Shown one piece after another: positions 27,824-36,346 of a DNA stretch of 51,156 nt. The notes under the pieces were generated by a model, which was given only the letters and a program-made list of their open reading frames with translations, did no database searches and was not told the DNA's origin. Source of the DNA: Geothermobacter hydrogeniphilus. GTDB taxonomy: Bacteria > Desulfobacterota > Desulfuromonadia > Desulfuromonadales > Geothermobacteraceae. Numbering within the stretch: the first letter of the stretch is position 1; the number at the start of each line of letters is the position of its first letter. Location: positions 1 through 51,156 of the forward strand of contig NZ_NAAD01000022.1 in assembly GCF_002093115.1 (NCBI RefSeq). The letters are read 5' to 3'. The translations under genes were made by a program, and so were the position numbers.

Positions 27824-28957
27824 GTGGCTAAAAAAGTTGCTCTGATGCAGGGGAACGAAGCTTGTGCCCACGGCGCTCTGTACGCCGGGTGCAACTTCTT
27901 CGCCGGCTATCCCATCACTCCCTCGACCGAAGTGGCCGAGGTGCTTTCCAACGAACTGCCGAAAGTCGGCGGCAAATTCATCCAGATGGAAGACGAAATT
28001 GCCGCCACCGCAGCCCTGATCGGCGCTGCGTTGACCGGCGCCAAGGCTCTCGACGCCACCTCCGGTCCGGGCATGTCCCTGAAACAGGAACTGCTCGGCT
28101 ATGCCTGCATCGCCGAGATTCCCTGCGTCATTGTCAATGTCCAGCGCGGCGGTCCTTCAACCGGTATGCCGACCGGCCCCAGCCAGTCCGACATGCAGCA
28201 GGCGATGTGGGGCACCCACGGTGACCACGCCGCCATCGCTCTCTCCCCGGCCTCCTGCCAGGAGATTTTCGAAGAGACGGTCCGCGCCTTCAACCTGGCG
28301 GAGAAATACCGCATGCCGGTCCAGCTGCAGCTTGATGAAATCTGCGCCCACATGCGCGAGCCGGTCACCTTCCCCGAGCCGGGCGAGCTGGAAGTCATCG
28401 ACCGTGAAGCACCGACTGTCGCCCCCGAGGATTACAAGCCCTACGACGACAGCCAGGGGCAGATCCCGCCGCTGGCATCCTTCGGCAGCGGCTACCGCTA
28501 CCATGTCACCGGCCTGAACAAGGCGGCCGACGGTTTCCCGACCACCAAGGCGGAACTGGTTGACGCCGAAGAGCGTCGTCAAATCGCCAAGGTGATGGAC
28601 AACCTCGACGACATCCTGAAGAACGAGGAATACCAGCTCGAAGATGCCGAGGTGGTGCTCTTCGCCTACGGCTCGACCAGCCGCAGCGCCCGCTACGCGG
28701 TCAACGAGCTGCGCAAGGAAGGCATCAAGGCCGGGATGTTCCGCCCGATCACCGTCTGGCCCTTCCCCGAACAGCGGGTTGCCGAGCTGGCTGACCAGGC
28801 CAAGGCAATCATCTGCCCGGAAATGAACCTCGGACAGATGGTCCGTGAAGTCGAACGCGTTGCCAAGGGTGCCTGCATCGTCAGCCACATCGGCCGCGTA
28901 GATGGTGAGCCGATCAATCCCGGCCAGATTATCGACCGGGTGAAGGAGGTGCTGTAA
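27824..28957 (+). CDS. korA: 2-oxoglutarate:ferredoxin oxidoreductase, alpha subunit
   Basis: 377 residues from a GTG start preceded by GAGGAGG. With KorB, KorC and KorD it oxidatively decarboxylates 2-oxoglutarate to succinyl-CoA and reduces ferredoxin. The pyrimidine-binding domain of thiamine-dependent oxidoreductases is visible: GNEACAHGALYAGCNFFAGYPITPSTE, QMEDEIAATAALIGAALTGAKA, TSGPGMSLKQE and GPSTGMPTGPSQSDMQQA. A C-terminal transketolase-like domain (about 260-377) contains FAYGSTSRSARYAV and PEMNLGQM. Related VorB and PorA subunits share these motifs, but the context with icd and mdh favours 2-oxoglutarate. Its stop overlaps the korB start (TAATG). Confidence 0.94.
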   Translation: MAKKVALMQGNEACAHGALYAGCNFFAGYPITPSTEVAEVLSNELPKVGGKFIQMEDEIAATAALIGAALTGAKALDATSGPGMSLKQELLGYACIAEIPCVIVNVQRGGPSTGMPTGPSQSDMQQAMWGTHGDHAAIALSPASCQEIFEETVRAFNLAEKYRMPVQLQLDEICAHMREPVTFPEPGELEVIDREAPTVAPEDYKPYDDSQGQIPPLASFGSGYRYHVTGLNKAADGFPTTKAELVDAEERRQIAKVMDNLDDILKNEEYQLEDAEVVLFAYGSTSRSARYAVNELRKEGIKAGMFRPITVWPFPEQRVAELADQAKAIICPEMNLGQMVREVERVAKGACIVSHIGRVDGEPINPGQIIDRVKEVL

Positions 28958-29772
28958 TGGCATACGATTACGAGAAATCAATCCGTCCGGGCAAGCTGCC
29001 CCATATCTGGTGCCCCGGTTGCGGCCACGGCATCGTCATGAAGGGCCTGATCCGCGCCATGGACGCCTGTGAACTGGACCTGAAAAACACCGCCGTGGTT
29101 TCCGGCATCGGCTGCGCCAGCCGCCTGCCCGGCTACCTCGACGCCTGCACCCTGCACACCGCCCATGGCCGGGCGGCCGCTTTCGCCACCGGCGTCAAGA
29201 TGGCCAAACCGGAGATGACCGTGCTGGTAGTCGGTGGTGACGGCGACGGCACCGCCATCGGCGGCAACCACTTCATCCATGCCTGCCGCCGCAACATCGA
29301 CATCACCTACATCGTGATGAACAACAGCATCTACGGCATGACCGGTGGTCAGTTCTCGCCCTGCACCCCGACCGGGGCGATGGCTTCGACCACCCCCTAC
29401 GGCAACCCCGATCCGACCTTCGACATCAGCAAACTGGCAATCGGCGCCGGAGCGACCTTTGTCGCCCGCGGCACCGCCTTCCACGCCACCCAGATCGACA
29501 AGCTGATCGCCGAGGGCATCCGCCACAAGGGTACGGCGGTGATCGAAATCCTCGATGACTGCCCGACCACCTACGGTCGCCGCAACAAGTTCCGTTCGGT
29601 GGTCGACATGATGAAGCGACTCAAGGATATCGCCGTCCCGGTGGCCGCGGCCGCCAAAATGACCCCTGAGCAACTCGAAGGCAAGGTTCTCACCGGCGTT
29701 CTCTTCAAGGAAGAACGTCCCGAGTACACCGAGCAGTACACCCAGGTTATTGCCAAGGCGCAAGGCGCCTGA
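28957..29772 (+). CDS. korB: 2-oxoglutarate:ferredoxin oxidoreductase, beta subunit
   Basis: 271 residues. This subunit binds thiamine diphosphate through its pyrophosphate. The motif begins GGDGDGTAIGGNHFIHACRRN and ends in NNSIYGMTGGQ, and cluster cysteines are CPGCGHG near the N-terminus (about residue 21-24), GIGCASR (about 53) and a later Cys (about 196, DDCPTTYGRRN). These three regions ligate a [4Fe-4S] cluster in the family. It starts on the last base of the korA stop, so translation is coupled. Its length, shorter than PorB-type subunits with fused ferredoxin domains, matches KorB. Confidence 0.95.
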   Translation: MAYDYEKSIRPGKLPHIWCPGCGHGIVMKGLIRAMDACELDLKNTAVVSGIGCASRLPGYLDACTLHTAHGRAAAFATGVKMAKPEMTVLVVGGDGDGTAIGGNHFIHACRRNIDITYIVMNNSIYGMTGGQFSPCTPTGAMASTTPYGNPDPTFDISKLAIGAGATFVARGTAFHATQIDKLIAEGIRHKGTAVIEILDDCPTTYGRRNKFRSVVDMMKRLKDIAVPVAAAAKMTPEQLEGKVLTGVLFKEERPEYTEQYTQVIAKAQGA

Positions 29773-29797
29773 TCCCCAGCTGAAGGAGAATTGAACC

Positions 29798-30346
29798 ATG
29801 GCAGAACGTTATGAAATTCGGTTTTCCGGTGCCGGTGGTCAGGGCCTGATCACCGCCGGAATCATCCTGGCCGAGGCGGCCAGCATCGTCGAAGGCAAAA
29901 GTGCCGTCCAGTCTCAGAGCTACGGCCCCGAGGCCCGTGGCGGCGCCTCCAAGTCGGAAGTCATCATTTCGGATGGCCCCATCGACTACCCGAAAGCGAC
30001 CATTGTCGATGCCTGCCTCGCCATGACCCAGGTCGCCTGCGACAAGTACGCCAACGGCATCAAGCCCGGCGGGCTGCTGCTGCTTGATGAAGATTTCGTG
30101 CCCAACGTCCCCGAAGGCGATTTCAAAGTGGTTCGGGTGCCGATCATGCGCACCGCCCAGGAAGAAATCGGCCGCGCCATCGTCGCCAACGTGGTCGCCC
30201 TCGGAGCGATGATCGCCCTGACCGGCGTCGTTGCCAAGGAATCCGGCCTCAAGGCGGTTCTCTCCCGGGTTCCCGAGGCCTTCAAGGACCTCAACGAAAA
30301 AGCCTACAATCTGGGCTTCGAGAAGGTTAAAGCCGCCATGGCCTGA
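29798..30346 (+). CDS. korC: 2-oxoglutarate:ferredoxin oxidoreductase, gamma subunit
   Basis: 182 residues. The catalytic gamma domain of 2-oxoacid oxidoreductases is recognised by RFSGAGGQGLITAGIILAEAA near the start, QSYGPEARGGASKSEVIIS and a later LGAMIALTGVVAKESG. It contributes to CoA binding and the subunit interface. It is the last gene of the kor operon, 25 bases after korB with its own GAAGGAG site, and is followed by a strong terminator. Known as korC or korG in different genomes. Confidence 0.94.
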   Translation: MAERYEIRFSGAGGQGLITAGIILAEAASIVEGKSAVQSQSYGPEARGGASKSEVIISDGPIDYPKATIVDACLAMTQVACDKYANGIKPGGLLLLDEDFVPNVPEGDFKVVRVPIMRTAQEEIGRAIVANVVALGAMIALTGVVAKESGLKAVLSRVPEAFKDLNEKAYNLGFEKVKAAMA

Positions 30347-30370
30347 AAACCGGCCGGCACAGCAGAACAA

Positions 30371-30407
30371 AGAAAGCCCGGAGCATCCGCTCCGGGCTTT
30401 CTTTTGT
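30371..30407. terminator. bidirectional terminator between kor and fbp
   Basis: A 14-bp stem (AGAAAGCCCGGAGC with GCTCCGGGCTTTCT) and a four-base loop, with TTTTG on the forward side and a T-rich side on the reverse strand. It ends the kor operon and lies just beyond the convergent fbp stop, so it can serve both. Confidence 0.9.
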
Positions 30408-30425
30408 TTGGAAAGGTCTATTAAT

Positions 30426-31364
30426 CTAGCCGAATTCGGCGATGAACTTCTCGGCCATCGCCACATCCTCCTTGCTGCCGATGAAAACCGGTGACCGCTG
30501 GTCAATTCCTTCCGGTTCGATATCGAGAATCCGCTCCCGGCCATTGGAGGCCGCACCGCCCGCCTGCTCCATGATGAAAGCCATGGGATTCAGTTCGTAG
30601 AGCAGTCGCAGCTTGCCGTTGGGAGCGCCTTCGAGATGGGGATACATGAAAATCCCCTGTCCCTTGATCAGCACCTGATTGATATCCGGAACAAAGCCGC
30701 CGCTGTAGCGCAGCTTGGAACCTTTCGCCTCCAGGGATGAGATGAACTTTTCCACTCCGGGAGAATACTTGTTGCGCTGCCCGCCGGGAGAATAGATGGT
30801 ACCGGCCGGCTGCATCTTCACATGCTCCTGAATCAGGGTGTATTCCATCAGCGAGTTCATGGCAAATTCATGAACGCCGCTGCCGGTCGAGTAGACCAGG
30901 GTACAGCGGGGGCCATAGAGGATATACATGGCGGCCACCATGTTGCGGCCGCGCTGCAGCACGTTGTCGCCACGGTAAATACCGATAATGGTTCCGACAG
31001 CCAGGTTGACATCGACCAGGGAAGAGCCGTCGAGAGGATCGTAAGTAATCGAATACTTGCCGTTCAGGTTGACATTGATAATCTCGTCGGTCTCTTCGGA
31101 GGCGATGGTGGAAATCACCCCGGAATGGATCAACCGCTTGCGCAGGATCCGGTCGGAGAGCACATCAAGCGCCAGCTGTTCCTCCCCGTAGAGGTTTGAC
31201 GTACCGGCAACCCCCAGGTCGCCGGTGCGGATAGCGTTGATCACGTAACGCGAAGCGGTGGCTATTTCGCAGATGACCCTGGTCAGGTCCCGATCTTCCT
31301 CATGCTCCCGCAGATGACGTCGCAGATCGACCTGAAAAGGTGTTGTACCCGGTTCTCTAACCAT
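30426..31364 (-). CDS. fbp: fructose-1,6-bisphosphatase, class I
   Basis: 312 residues from the ATG at 31364, which follows AGGAGG by eight bases; the open frame extends upstream but without a ribosome site. Hydrolyses fructose-1,6-bisphosphate to fructose-6-phosphate in gluconeogenesis. The metal-binding motif DPLDGSS is at 109-115, preceded by the conserved SEETDE (89-94). The substrate region has YSPGGQRNKYSPGV and YSGGFVPDINQVLIKGQGIFMYPH, and the C-terminal motif is LRLLYELNPMAFIMEQAGGAAS. An acetate-oxidising cell needs this enzyme to build sugars from C2 and C3 units, which fits the TCA genes next to it. Confidence 0.95.
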   Translation of the reverse strand: MVREPGTTPFQVDLRRHLREHEEDRDLTRVICEIATASRYVINAIRTGDLGVAGTSNLYGEEQLALDVLSDRILRKRLIHSGVISTIASEETDEIINVNLNGKYSITYDPLDGSSLVDVNLAVGTIIGIYRGDNVLQRGRNMVAAMYILYGPRCTLVYSTGSGVHEFAMNSLMEYTLIQEHVKMQPAGTIYSPGGQRNKYSPGVEKFISSLEAKGSKLRYSGGFVPDINQVLIKGQGIFMYPHLEGAPNGKLRLLYELNPMAFIMEQAGGAASNGRERILDIEPEGIDQRSPVFIGSKEDVAMAEKFIAEFG

Positions 31365-31481
31365 GAAATTTCCCTCCTGACGGACAGATTGAACACTCTT
31401 GACCATTGCCTGTACCAGGCTAAGGAGTTTAGACCATCCCCACTGCCTGAACAAGAGCAAATCTCGCGGTCTGCGGCTGCC

Positions 31482-31509
31482 TTGACGTCTTCCCGGTGAC
31501 TGCTATGCT
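31482..31509 (+). promoter_or_regulatory. promoter of the 31541 hypothetical gene
   Basis: TTGACG, a 16-base spacer and TATGCT, ending 31 bases before the ATG at 31541. In the fbp-to-31541 divergent spacer there is also GCCTG-TAC-CAGGC (31408-31420), a possible operator. Confidence 0.55.
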
Positions 31510-31540
31510 GGATGAACACCCAGACCCGGGAGGATACGTC

Positions 31541-31936
31541 ATGAAAGAAGAACAACAGCAGCAACCGACATCCCCTGAGAGTGACCACCAACATGAACGC
31601 AAAACCATGGAGAAGTTCTGGGGAGCCACGGTCGAAACCTGGAACAGCGCGACCTTCCGCGCCAATCAGTACAAACGGATTGTGCAGAAAAAGATCGATC
31701 TGACCTCACTGCACAAGAAGATTTCCACCGCTCACGCCGATCTTGGCAAAAAAATCGACGACCTGTACCAGAACGGCAACGACAATGTCATGGAACATCC
31801 GGATGTCATGAACATGCTCAAGGGCCTCGGCAGCATGCGCCAGGCCGCGGCAGGACTCGAAGAGGAGATTGTCAAGATCAAGAACGAAGAACCGCCGGAA
31901 GACGAGATGCAGCCGCCGACAGGCGGAAACGCCTGA
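31541..31936 (+). CDS. conserved-looking hypothetical helical protein
   Basis: 131 residues from ATG 31541, seven bases after GGGAGGA; the open frame begins earlier (31496) without a ribosome site. The N-terminal 25 residues are hydrophilic and Gln/Glu-rich. The middle (KTMEKFWGATVETWNSATFRANQYKRIVQKKIDLTSLHKKISTAHADLGKKIDDLY) and the following segment up to EEEIVKIKNEE look fully alpha-helical with charged heptads, suggesting a coiled coil. No signal peptide, no enzyme motif. It has its own promoter and a strong terminator, so it is a monocistronic unit, probably encoding a small cytoplasmic structural or regulatory protein. Confidence 0.75.
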   Translation: MKEEQQQQPTSPESDHQHERKTMEKFWGATVETWNSATFRANQYKRIVQKKIDLTSLHKKISTAHADLGKKIDDLYQNGNDNVMEHPDVMNMLKGLGSMRQAAAGLEEEIVKIKNEEPPEDEMQPPTGGNA

Positions 31937-31972
31937 CATCCCGGCACAAGAAGGAAGCCTGTACCCAATTGA

Positions 31973-32003
31973 AACGGGCCCTGAAAATCAGGGCCCGTTT
32001 TTT
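31973..32003 (+). terminator. rho-independent terminator after the 31541 gene
   Basis: A 12-bp stem (AACGGGCCCTGA with TCAGGGCCCGTT), an AAA loop and a T-run, 36 bases after the stop. Confidence 0.92.
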
Positions 32004-32025
32004 CATCTACATTCAGTTTTCAACA

Positions 32026-32241
32026 TCAGCGCAGGTGCTTGCGCGCCCGCGGCACACTGTGCAGGCGTTCATCCTTGTACTCCCGGTCCCACTTGCGCAT
32101 CTCTTCGAGGACTTCCGCTTCGACGGCCGACATCTCGGCGGCATGCCGGTCCATGATGTCGATGGCCCTGTCGATGCTGTCGCTGCGCTGTTTCAATCCG
32201 GGGCGGGGGTCATTGATTCCTGCATGGTTAAACTGGGGCAT
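32026..32241 (-). CDS. small hypothetical helical protein
   Basis: 71 residues. The ATG follows AAGGAGG with four bases between, a strong ribosome site that supports a real gene despite its size. The sequence is hydrophilic, with a probable long helix DSIDRAIDIMDRHAAEMSAVEAEVLEEMRKWDREYKDER and a basic tail ending RARKHLR. No cysteine, no signal peptide, no recognised family. It is convergent with the 31541 gene and shares the spacer containing that gene's terminator. Confidence 0.55.
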   Translation of the reverse strand: MPQFNHAGINDPRPGLKQRSDSIDRAIDIMDRHAAEMSAVEAEVLEEMRKWDREYKDERLHSVPRARKHLR

Positions 32242-32403
32242 ACATCCTCCTTACTACGGCTGTGCCCACGACCTTGATTCCGAACACGGACATGGGCGAC
32301 CAACGATCAGTGAAGTCCCAGAGGTCCTCTTATTATACAACGACCGACCATCCGGGCAAACCCCTGTTCAACATCTTTTTGTTCGTCTCTCTGATTTGTG
32401 GTT

Positions 32404-33645
32404 CTAACGACCGAGATCCTGTTTCCACTGTTGCTGCAATTCCGCCAGGCTCAGGCCATAAGATCCGAAAACCCGGGCAAAGGCATCATCCGCGGAAGCT
32501 CCCGCACCGAGATCCCGCAGGATATCCCCGATTTGAAACCAGCCGTAATCATCCACCAGGTAACGGACAAAAGAATAGCTCTGTTCGTAAGCCAGACGGA
32601 CCTCGGCAGCCGGCAGATTTTTCCAGCTGCCGGTCAGGGAGTTGAAATCAAGCAATGCCGGCGCCTGTTCCAGGGCCCGCAGGGGTGGATTAAAACGCCC
32701 GCGTCCTGCCAGTTCGGCCAGGCCTTCATTGAGCCAGGTCGGACAATGATTCCCGGCCAGTTCCCGCACGACAACATGGGTGTATTCATGAAACAGTACC
32801 GCCTGAAGGGGGGCGGAAACCTGCTTCACGCCACCGAGCGGGATACGGATTTTGCCGTCGTAAAGGCCCGCGGCCCAGTCGGGCGAGGCGGTGATGCGGG
32901 AGAAATCGGCACGCGTGTAAATCAGCACCGGAACCTGTCCGGCGGGATAAACATCCAGATTCCCTCCCAGTTCAACATAGGCCTGGTGAAGAACATCGAG
33001 CAGTTCAGCACCAAGATCCGGATCGCCGGCAGCATCGTAGGAAAGAACAAAGCTGGACGTGTAGCTCTGTTCCATACCTGACTCGACCTTGGCCTCCCGC
33101 CGGGCCTTGGCCAGCATCGCCTGAAGAGACGTATTTCCCGGGTCCAGTTCCAGAGCCCTGTTCCAGGCGTCAATCGCCTCCTCCAGGCGATTGGTGAGAT
33201 AGTCAACCCGACCGAGAAGCTGCCACACCCCCGCCTGTTGATCATCGATGCCGAGAGCTTCGTTGAGAACCACCTCGGCTTCGGCGTAGGCTTTCTCCGC
33301 CACCAGGGCATGAGCCCGGGCGAGCAGAAAACGGGTATCGTCCGGCGCCAGTTCCTGTCCCTGTTGAAAAAGGTCACCGGCCTGACGATATCTTCCCTGG
33401 CGCAGCAGTTCATGACCACGGGCCAACAGAACGACGGCGAGATTTTTTCGAATCTGTTCGTCGTAGGGCTGGTCCTGCCGGGCCTGGCGCAGGTAATCCA
33501 ATGCCCTGGCGGTATCACCGGCCCGATAGGCCTCAGCACCCAGCTGGTTGTTCTGGGAGGCATTCAGAGCGGCACAGCAGAACGAAGCCGACAGCAGGAG
33601 AAAAACCAGCAGCAGAATCAGTCCGGCAGCTCTTGACCCGTTCAA
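32404..33645 (-). CDS. TPR protein with gluzincin-type metallopeptidase domain
   Basis: 413 residues. A signal peptide (GLILLLVFLLLSASFCCAAL) is followed by tetratricopeptide repeats (about 30-170; for example AEAYRAGDTARALDYLRQA, QAGVWQLLGRVDYLTNRLEEAI) and a C-terminal domain (about 195-410). That domain has the zinc motif HEYTH, with WLNEGLAEL about 15-20 residues later supplying the third ligand, as in MA-clan peptidases. A periplasmic or surface peptidase scaffolded by TPRs is likely. Its ATG overlaps the stop of suhB (ATGA), so it is the third gene of a coupled reverse-strand operon with the CysZ-like protein and suhB. The substrate is unknown. Confidence 0.87.
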   Translation of the reverse strand: MNGSRAAGLILLLVFLLLSASFCCAALNASQNNQLGAEAYRAGDTARALDYLRQARQDQPYDEQIRKNLAVVLLARGHELLRQGRYRQAGDLFQQGQELAPDDTRFLLARAHALVAEKAYAEAEVVLNEALGIDDQQAGVWQLLGRVDYLTNRLEEAIDAWNRALELDPGNTSLQAMLAKARREAKVESGMEQSYTSSFVLSYDAAGDPDLGAELLDVLHQAYVELGGNLDVYPAGQVPVLIYTRADFSRITASPDWAAGLYDGKIRIPLGGVKQVSAPLQAVLFHEYTHVVVRELAGNHCPTWLNEGLAELAGRGRFNPPLRALEQAPALLDFNSLTGSWKNLPAAEVRLAYEQSYSFVRYLVDDYGWFQIGDILRDLGAGASADDAFARVFGSYGLSLAELQQQWKQDLGR

Positions 33646-34415
33646 GGACGCTTCCCCCGGGCGAGAATCTCCAGCATCGCCTGGTGCAGCAGGCCGTTGC
33701 TGGCAAGAATTTCAGCACCGTGAATGTCGAGCGGCGCATCGGAAAAATCACTCACCCGCCCACCGGCCTCGCGGACAATCAACTGACCGGCGGCGATATC
33801 CCAGGGTTTGAGTTTCATCTCCCAGTAACCATCGAAACGGCCGCAGGCGGTATAAACCAGGTCAAGGCTGGCCGCCCCGGGACGACGGCAGGCCTGGGCG
33901 GCCTGCTGAAAGGCAACGAAGTGATCGTAATTATTGACCGGGCTTTGTTTCCGGTCATAGGGGAAGCCGGTTGCCAGCAATGCCTGGTCAAGCTGGTCAG
34001 TCTTTGAGACCTGGAACCGTCGGTCATTGAGCCTGGCCCCCTGTCCCTTTTCCGCGATGAACATCTCGTTCATCGCGGGATTGTAGACAACACCGAGTAC
34101 GACCTCACCATCAACCGCCAGGGCGATGGAAACCGTCCACCAGGGCAAGCCGTGGGCATAATTCGTGGTGCCGTCAAGCGGGTCGATAATCCACTGGTAC
34201 GGAGATTTCCGGGCCCCGTAATCTCCCTCCTCGGCAAGGATGTCGTGACGCGGGAAAATACCCCGGATGACATTGACGATCATCTCTTCAGCCGCCTGGT
34301 CGGCGTCAGTCACCAGGTCGACTTCACCCTTGTGGCGAATCTGCAGGGTCCGACCGAATTTCTCCAGCAGCACCTTCCCCCCGGCGACAGCCGCCTGCAG
34401 GGCAATTTCTTTCAT
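33642..34415 (-). CDS. suhB: inositol monophosphatase family protein
   Basis: 257 residues from the ATG at 34415, which follows GGGGGAGG by four bases. The open frame extends further upstream into the preceding gene without support. Mg-dependent phosphatase fold: the acidic AEEGD (61-65), the metal motif DPLDGTTN (78-85), and PWDIAAGQLIVREAGG near the C-terminus. Family members hydrolyse inositol-1-phosphate and related sugar phosphates, and SuhB also acts in rRNA antitermination in enterics. The true substrate here is open. It starts in the last codons of the CysZ-like gene and ends in the start of the TPR-peptidase gene, both with four-base overlaps. Confidence 0.92.
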   Translation of the reverse strand: MKEIALQAAVAGGKVLLEKFGRTLQIRHKGEVDLVTDADQAAEEMIVNVIRGIFPRHDILAEEGDYGARKSPYQWIIDPLDGTTNYAHGLPWWTVSIALAVDGEVVLGVVYNPAMNEMFIAEKGQGARLNDRRFQVSKTDQLDQALLATGFPYDRKQSPVNNYDHFVAFQQAAQACRRPGAASLDLVYTACGRFDGYWEMKLKPWDIAAGQLIVREAGGRVSDFSDAPLDIHGAEILASNGLLHQAMLEILARGKRP

Positions 34416-35185
34416 AGAACCTCCCCCGGCCCGGTCGGTGAAAGCTGGTCGCACCACATCCGGGTTGCGCCGACCACCGCCAACGGGATACAGAAAAACT
34501 GCAGAAAAGGGATGGCCAGCAGGCAGAGAACCCCGGTACCGAAGCCGAAGGCCATGAACATGCGCCCGCCGATAAAGCGGCGCTGTTCACGAAACCCCTG
34601 CCCCTTGCGGCCGAAAACATAACTGGTGTACTGGATGGCGAGAAAATAGACCGTAAACAGGAAGGAGAGAACCGAATAAAGCAGAGTGCCGAACCCGGGA
34701 ATGAAATTCAAGAGCAGCAGCAGTACCATGCCGATGACAAAAACGATAAGTTTCCTGCATTCGTCGACCAGGATACGCCCGATTTCCCGCAGCGAAAAGG
34801 GTACCCCCTCAGCCTTCCCGCGAATCGCCAGCTCGGTTTTCTCCGACAACAGATCATTGAAGGGGGACGAAATCAGATTGCCGACCACGGTGAAAGAAAA
34901 GAAGACCAGCACCGCCGTCAGCACCACCGCCACCAGCCAGAGAAAATAATAAAGCGTCGCCCAGTACCAGGCATCGCCGCTCGGAATCATCGTCTCAACC
35001 CGGGTGTTGAAAAAATCGAGCCCCAGCCAGACAGCCAGAGAAAAAATAACCGTGTTGATCAGAAAGGGAATCAGTACATATTTCCACAATCGCGGCGTCT
35101 TCATCAGGAAGCGCCCACCGGCGAAAGGGTAGAAGAAACCACGCGAAAAATGAGTCAGGGGATTGTTGCGGAGCAGATTGACCAT
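34412..35185 (-). CDS. CysZ-like / EI24-domain membrane protein
   Basis: 257 residues with four or more transmembrane segments (about 38-58 YVLIPFLINTVIFSLAVWLG, 76-105, 160-195, 215-240). The pattern PRLWKYVLIPFLINTVIF near the start, then VGNLISSPFNDLLSEK, LLLNFIPGFGTLLYSVLSFLFTVYFLAIQYT, and FGFGTGVLCLLAIPFLQFFCIPLAVVGAT is that of the EI24/CysZ family. CysZ is a sulfate permease in enterics, but no cysteine-biosynthesis gene lies here, so the transport substrate is uncertain. It is the first gene of a three-gene reverse operon with suhB and the TPR-peptidase. Confidence 0.85.
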   Translation of the reverse strand: MVNLLRNNPLTHFSRGFFYPFAGGRFLMKTPRLWKYVLIPFLINTVIFSLAVWLGLDFFNTRVETMIPSGDAWYWATLYYFLWLVAVVLTAVLVFFSFTVVGNLISSPFNDLLSEKTELAIRGKAEGVPFSLREIGRILVDECRKLIVFVIGMVLLLLLNFIPGFGTLLYSVLSFLFTVYFLAIQYTSYVFGRKGQGFREQRRFIGGRMFMAFGFGTGVLCLLAIPFLQFFCIPLAVVGATRMWCDQLSPTGPGEVL

Positions 35186-35350
35186 CGACAGTCGCCTCGA
35201 ACCGGGTAGGTGATAGAAGGTTACATCCTATCACAGCCGCCGGGGGTTCGTCATCGGCAACAAGCGTGCTTTTCGGTTATAATGGTGTTCAGTCCAACCC
35301 TTAGGGGTTGGGGCCCGCCGACCGCAAACACTGACAAGGGAGAGAACAAC

Positions 35351-35530
35351 ATGACTGAATTCAGTTGCCAGAACCCCGAAGAACACTGCGACCTGCACGC
35401 CTGCCAGTTGACCGGCAAGGAGCGCAACCCGGACGTCGACAAGATATTTGAAAACCCCCGTTTCGCCTGCACCAACTGTGGTGTCAAGGTCCACGATGCG
35501 GCCAACGTCTGCATGCCCAAAGAACTCTGA
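35351..35530 (+). CDS. small Cys-rich hypothetical protein
   Basis: 59 residues from ATG 35351, preceded by AAGGGAGAG. It contains six Cys (6, 13, 18, 39, 42, 51). FACTNCGVKVHDAANVC resembles one half of a zinc ribbon, while the N-terminal part FSCQNPEEHCDLHAC adds three Cys and two His. Metal binding (Zn or Fe) is plausible but unproven. It has a terminator 23 bases downstream and no operon partner. I do not recognise the family. Confidence 0.7.
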   Translation: MTEFSCQNPEEHCDLHACQLTGKERNPDVDKIFENPRFACTNCGVKVHDAANVCMPKEL

Positions 35531-35552
35531 GGGTTGCATCAGCAGACAGAAA

Positions 35553-35595
35553 CAAAGGGGCAGACTGCCTTCACAGCGTCTGCCCTTTGCTTTTT
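35553..35595. terminator. terminator between the 35351 gene and the racemase
   Basis: CAAAGGGGCAGAC pairs with GTCTGCCCTTTG with one bulged G, followed by CTTTTTCG. It lies between convergent genes and may act in both directions. Confidence 0.75.
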
Positions 35596-35608
35596 CGTCT
35601 GACAGACC

Positions 35609-36313
35609 TCACTCGTCAGCGAGCATCCGCTCCAGGGCATATCGCGCGTGCAGTTCGGTGGTGTTGAACAGCGGCATGTCGGTGTGTTCCGGCCTGATCA
35701 GCAGCGGGATTTCAGTACAGCCGAGGACAACTCCCTGCGCTCCGAGTCCGCGCAACCGCTCGATGATCCGCAGGTAGGCTCGACGCGAGGAGTCGGTGAA
35801 CTGCCCGCGACAGAGTTCCGCGAAGATAACCTGATGCACCAGTTCCCGCTCTTCCTCTTCGGGGATGACCACCTCGATTCCGAACCCCTGCCGCAGTCGA
35901 TCCCGGTAAAAACCTTCCTCCATGGTGTAACGGGTACCGAGCAGGCCGACCCTGGTCACGCCCCTGGCTAAACAAGCGCGACCAACGGCATCGGCGATAT
36001 GCAGCAACGGTACATCGATCCGGGCTTCGACCTGCGGCGCCACCTTGTGCATCAGGTTGGTACAGATCAGCACCATATCGGCGCCGCACTGCTGCAGCCC
36101 CCGGGCGGCGGCACCGAGCATTGCGCCCGCCTGCTGCCAGCGACCGCTGACCTGCAGCTGCTCAATCTCGGCGAAATCAACGCTGTGCATGATGATTTTG
36201 GCCGAATGTAATCCTCCGAGTCGTTCACGCACTCCCTGGTTGAGAATCTGATAATACAAAATGGTCGATTCCCAACTCATGCCGCCCAACAGACCAACTG
36301 TTTTCATAACCAT
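35609..36313 (-). CDS. aspartate/glutamate racemase family protein (YgeA/RacX type)
   Basis: 234 residues from ATG 36313, four bases after GGGAGG. The two lobes of the fold are visible: KTVGLLGGMSWESTILYY at the start and LICTNLMHKVAPQVE (about 82-97) in lobe one, then TRVGLLGTRYTMEEGFYRDRL and VVLGCTEIPLLI (about 196-207) in lobe two. At the first catalytic site, the position usually held by Cys in the CNT motif is Thr (C-T-N), as in the YgeA/RacX group, while the second Cys (GCTE) is kept. This suggests a broad or direction-biased amino-acid racemase. It is divergent from a MocR regulator, its probable control gene. Confidence 0.88.
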   Translation of the reverse strand: MVMKTVGLLGGMSWESTILYYQILNQGVRERLGGLHSAKIIMHSVDFAEIEQLQVSGRWQQAGAMLGAAARGLQQCGADMVLICTNLMHKVAPQVEARIDVPLLHIADAVGRACLARGVTRVGLLGTRYTMEEGFYRDRLRQGFGIEVVIPEEEERELVHQVIFAELCRGQFTDSSRRAYLRIIERLRGLGAQGVVLGCTEIPLLIRPEHTDMPLFNTTELHARYALERMLADE

Positions 36314-36346
36314 AACGCCTCCCTGTCCTGGAATACCCCATTCAAA

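Noticed and set aside
32242-32403. Possible small genes between the 71-residue ORF and the TPR-peptidase
   Set aside because: The short frames lack ribosome sites, and nothing was seen beyond spacer DNA.
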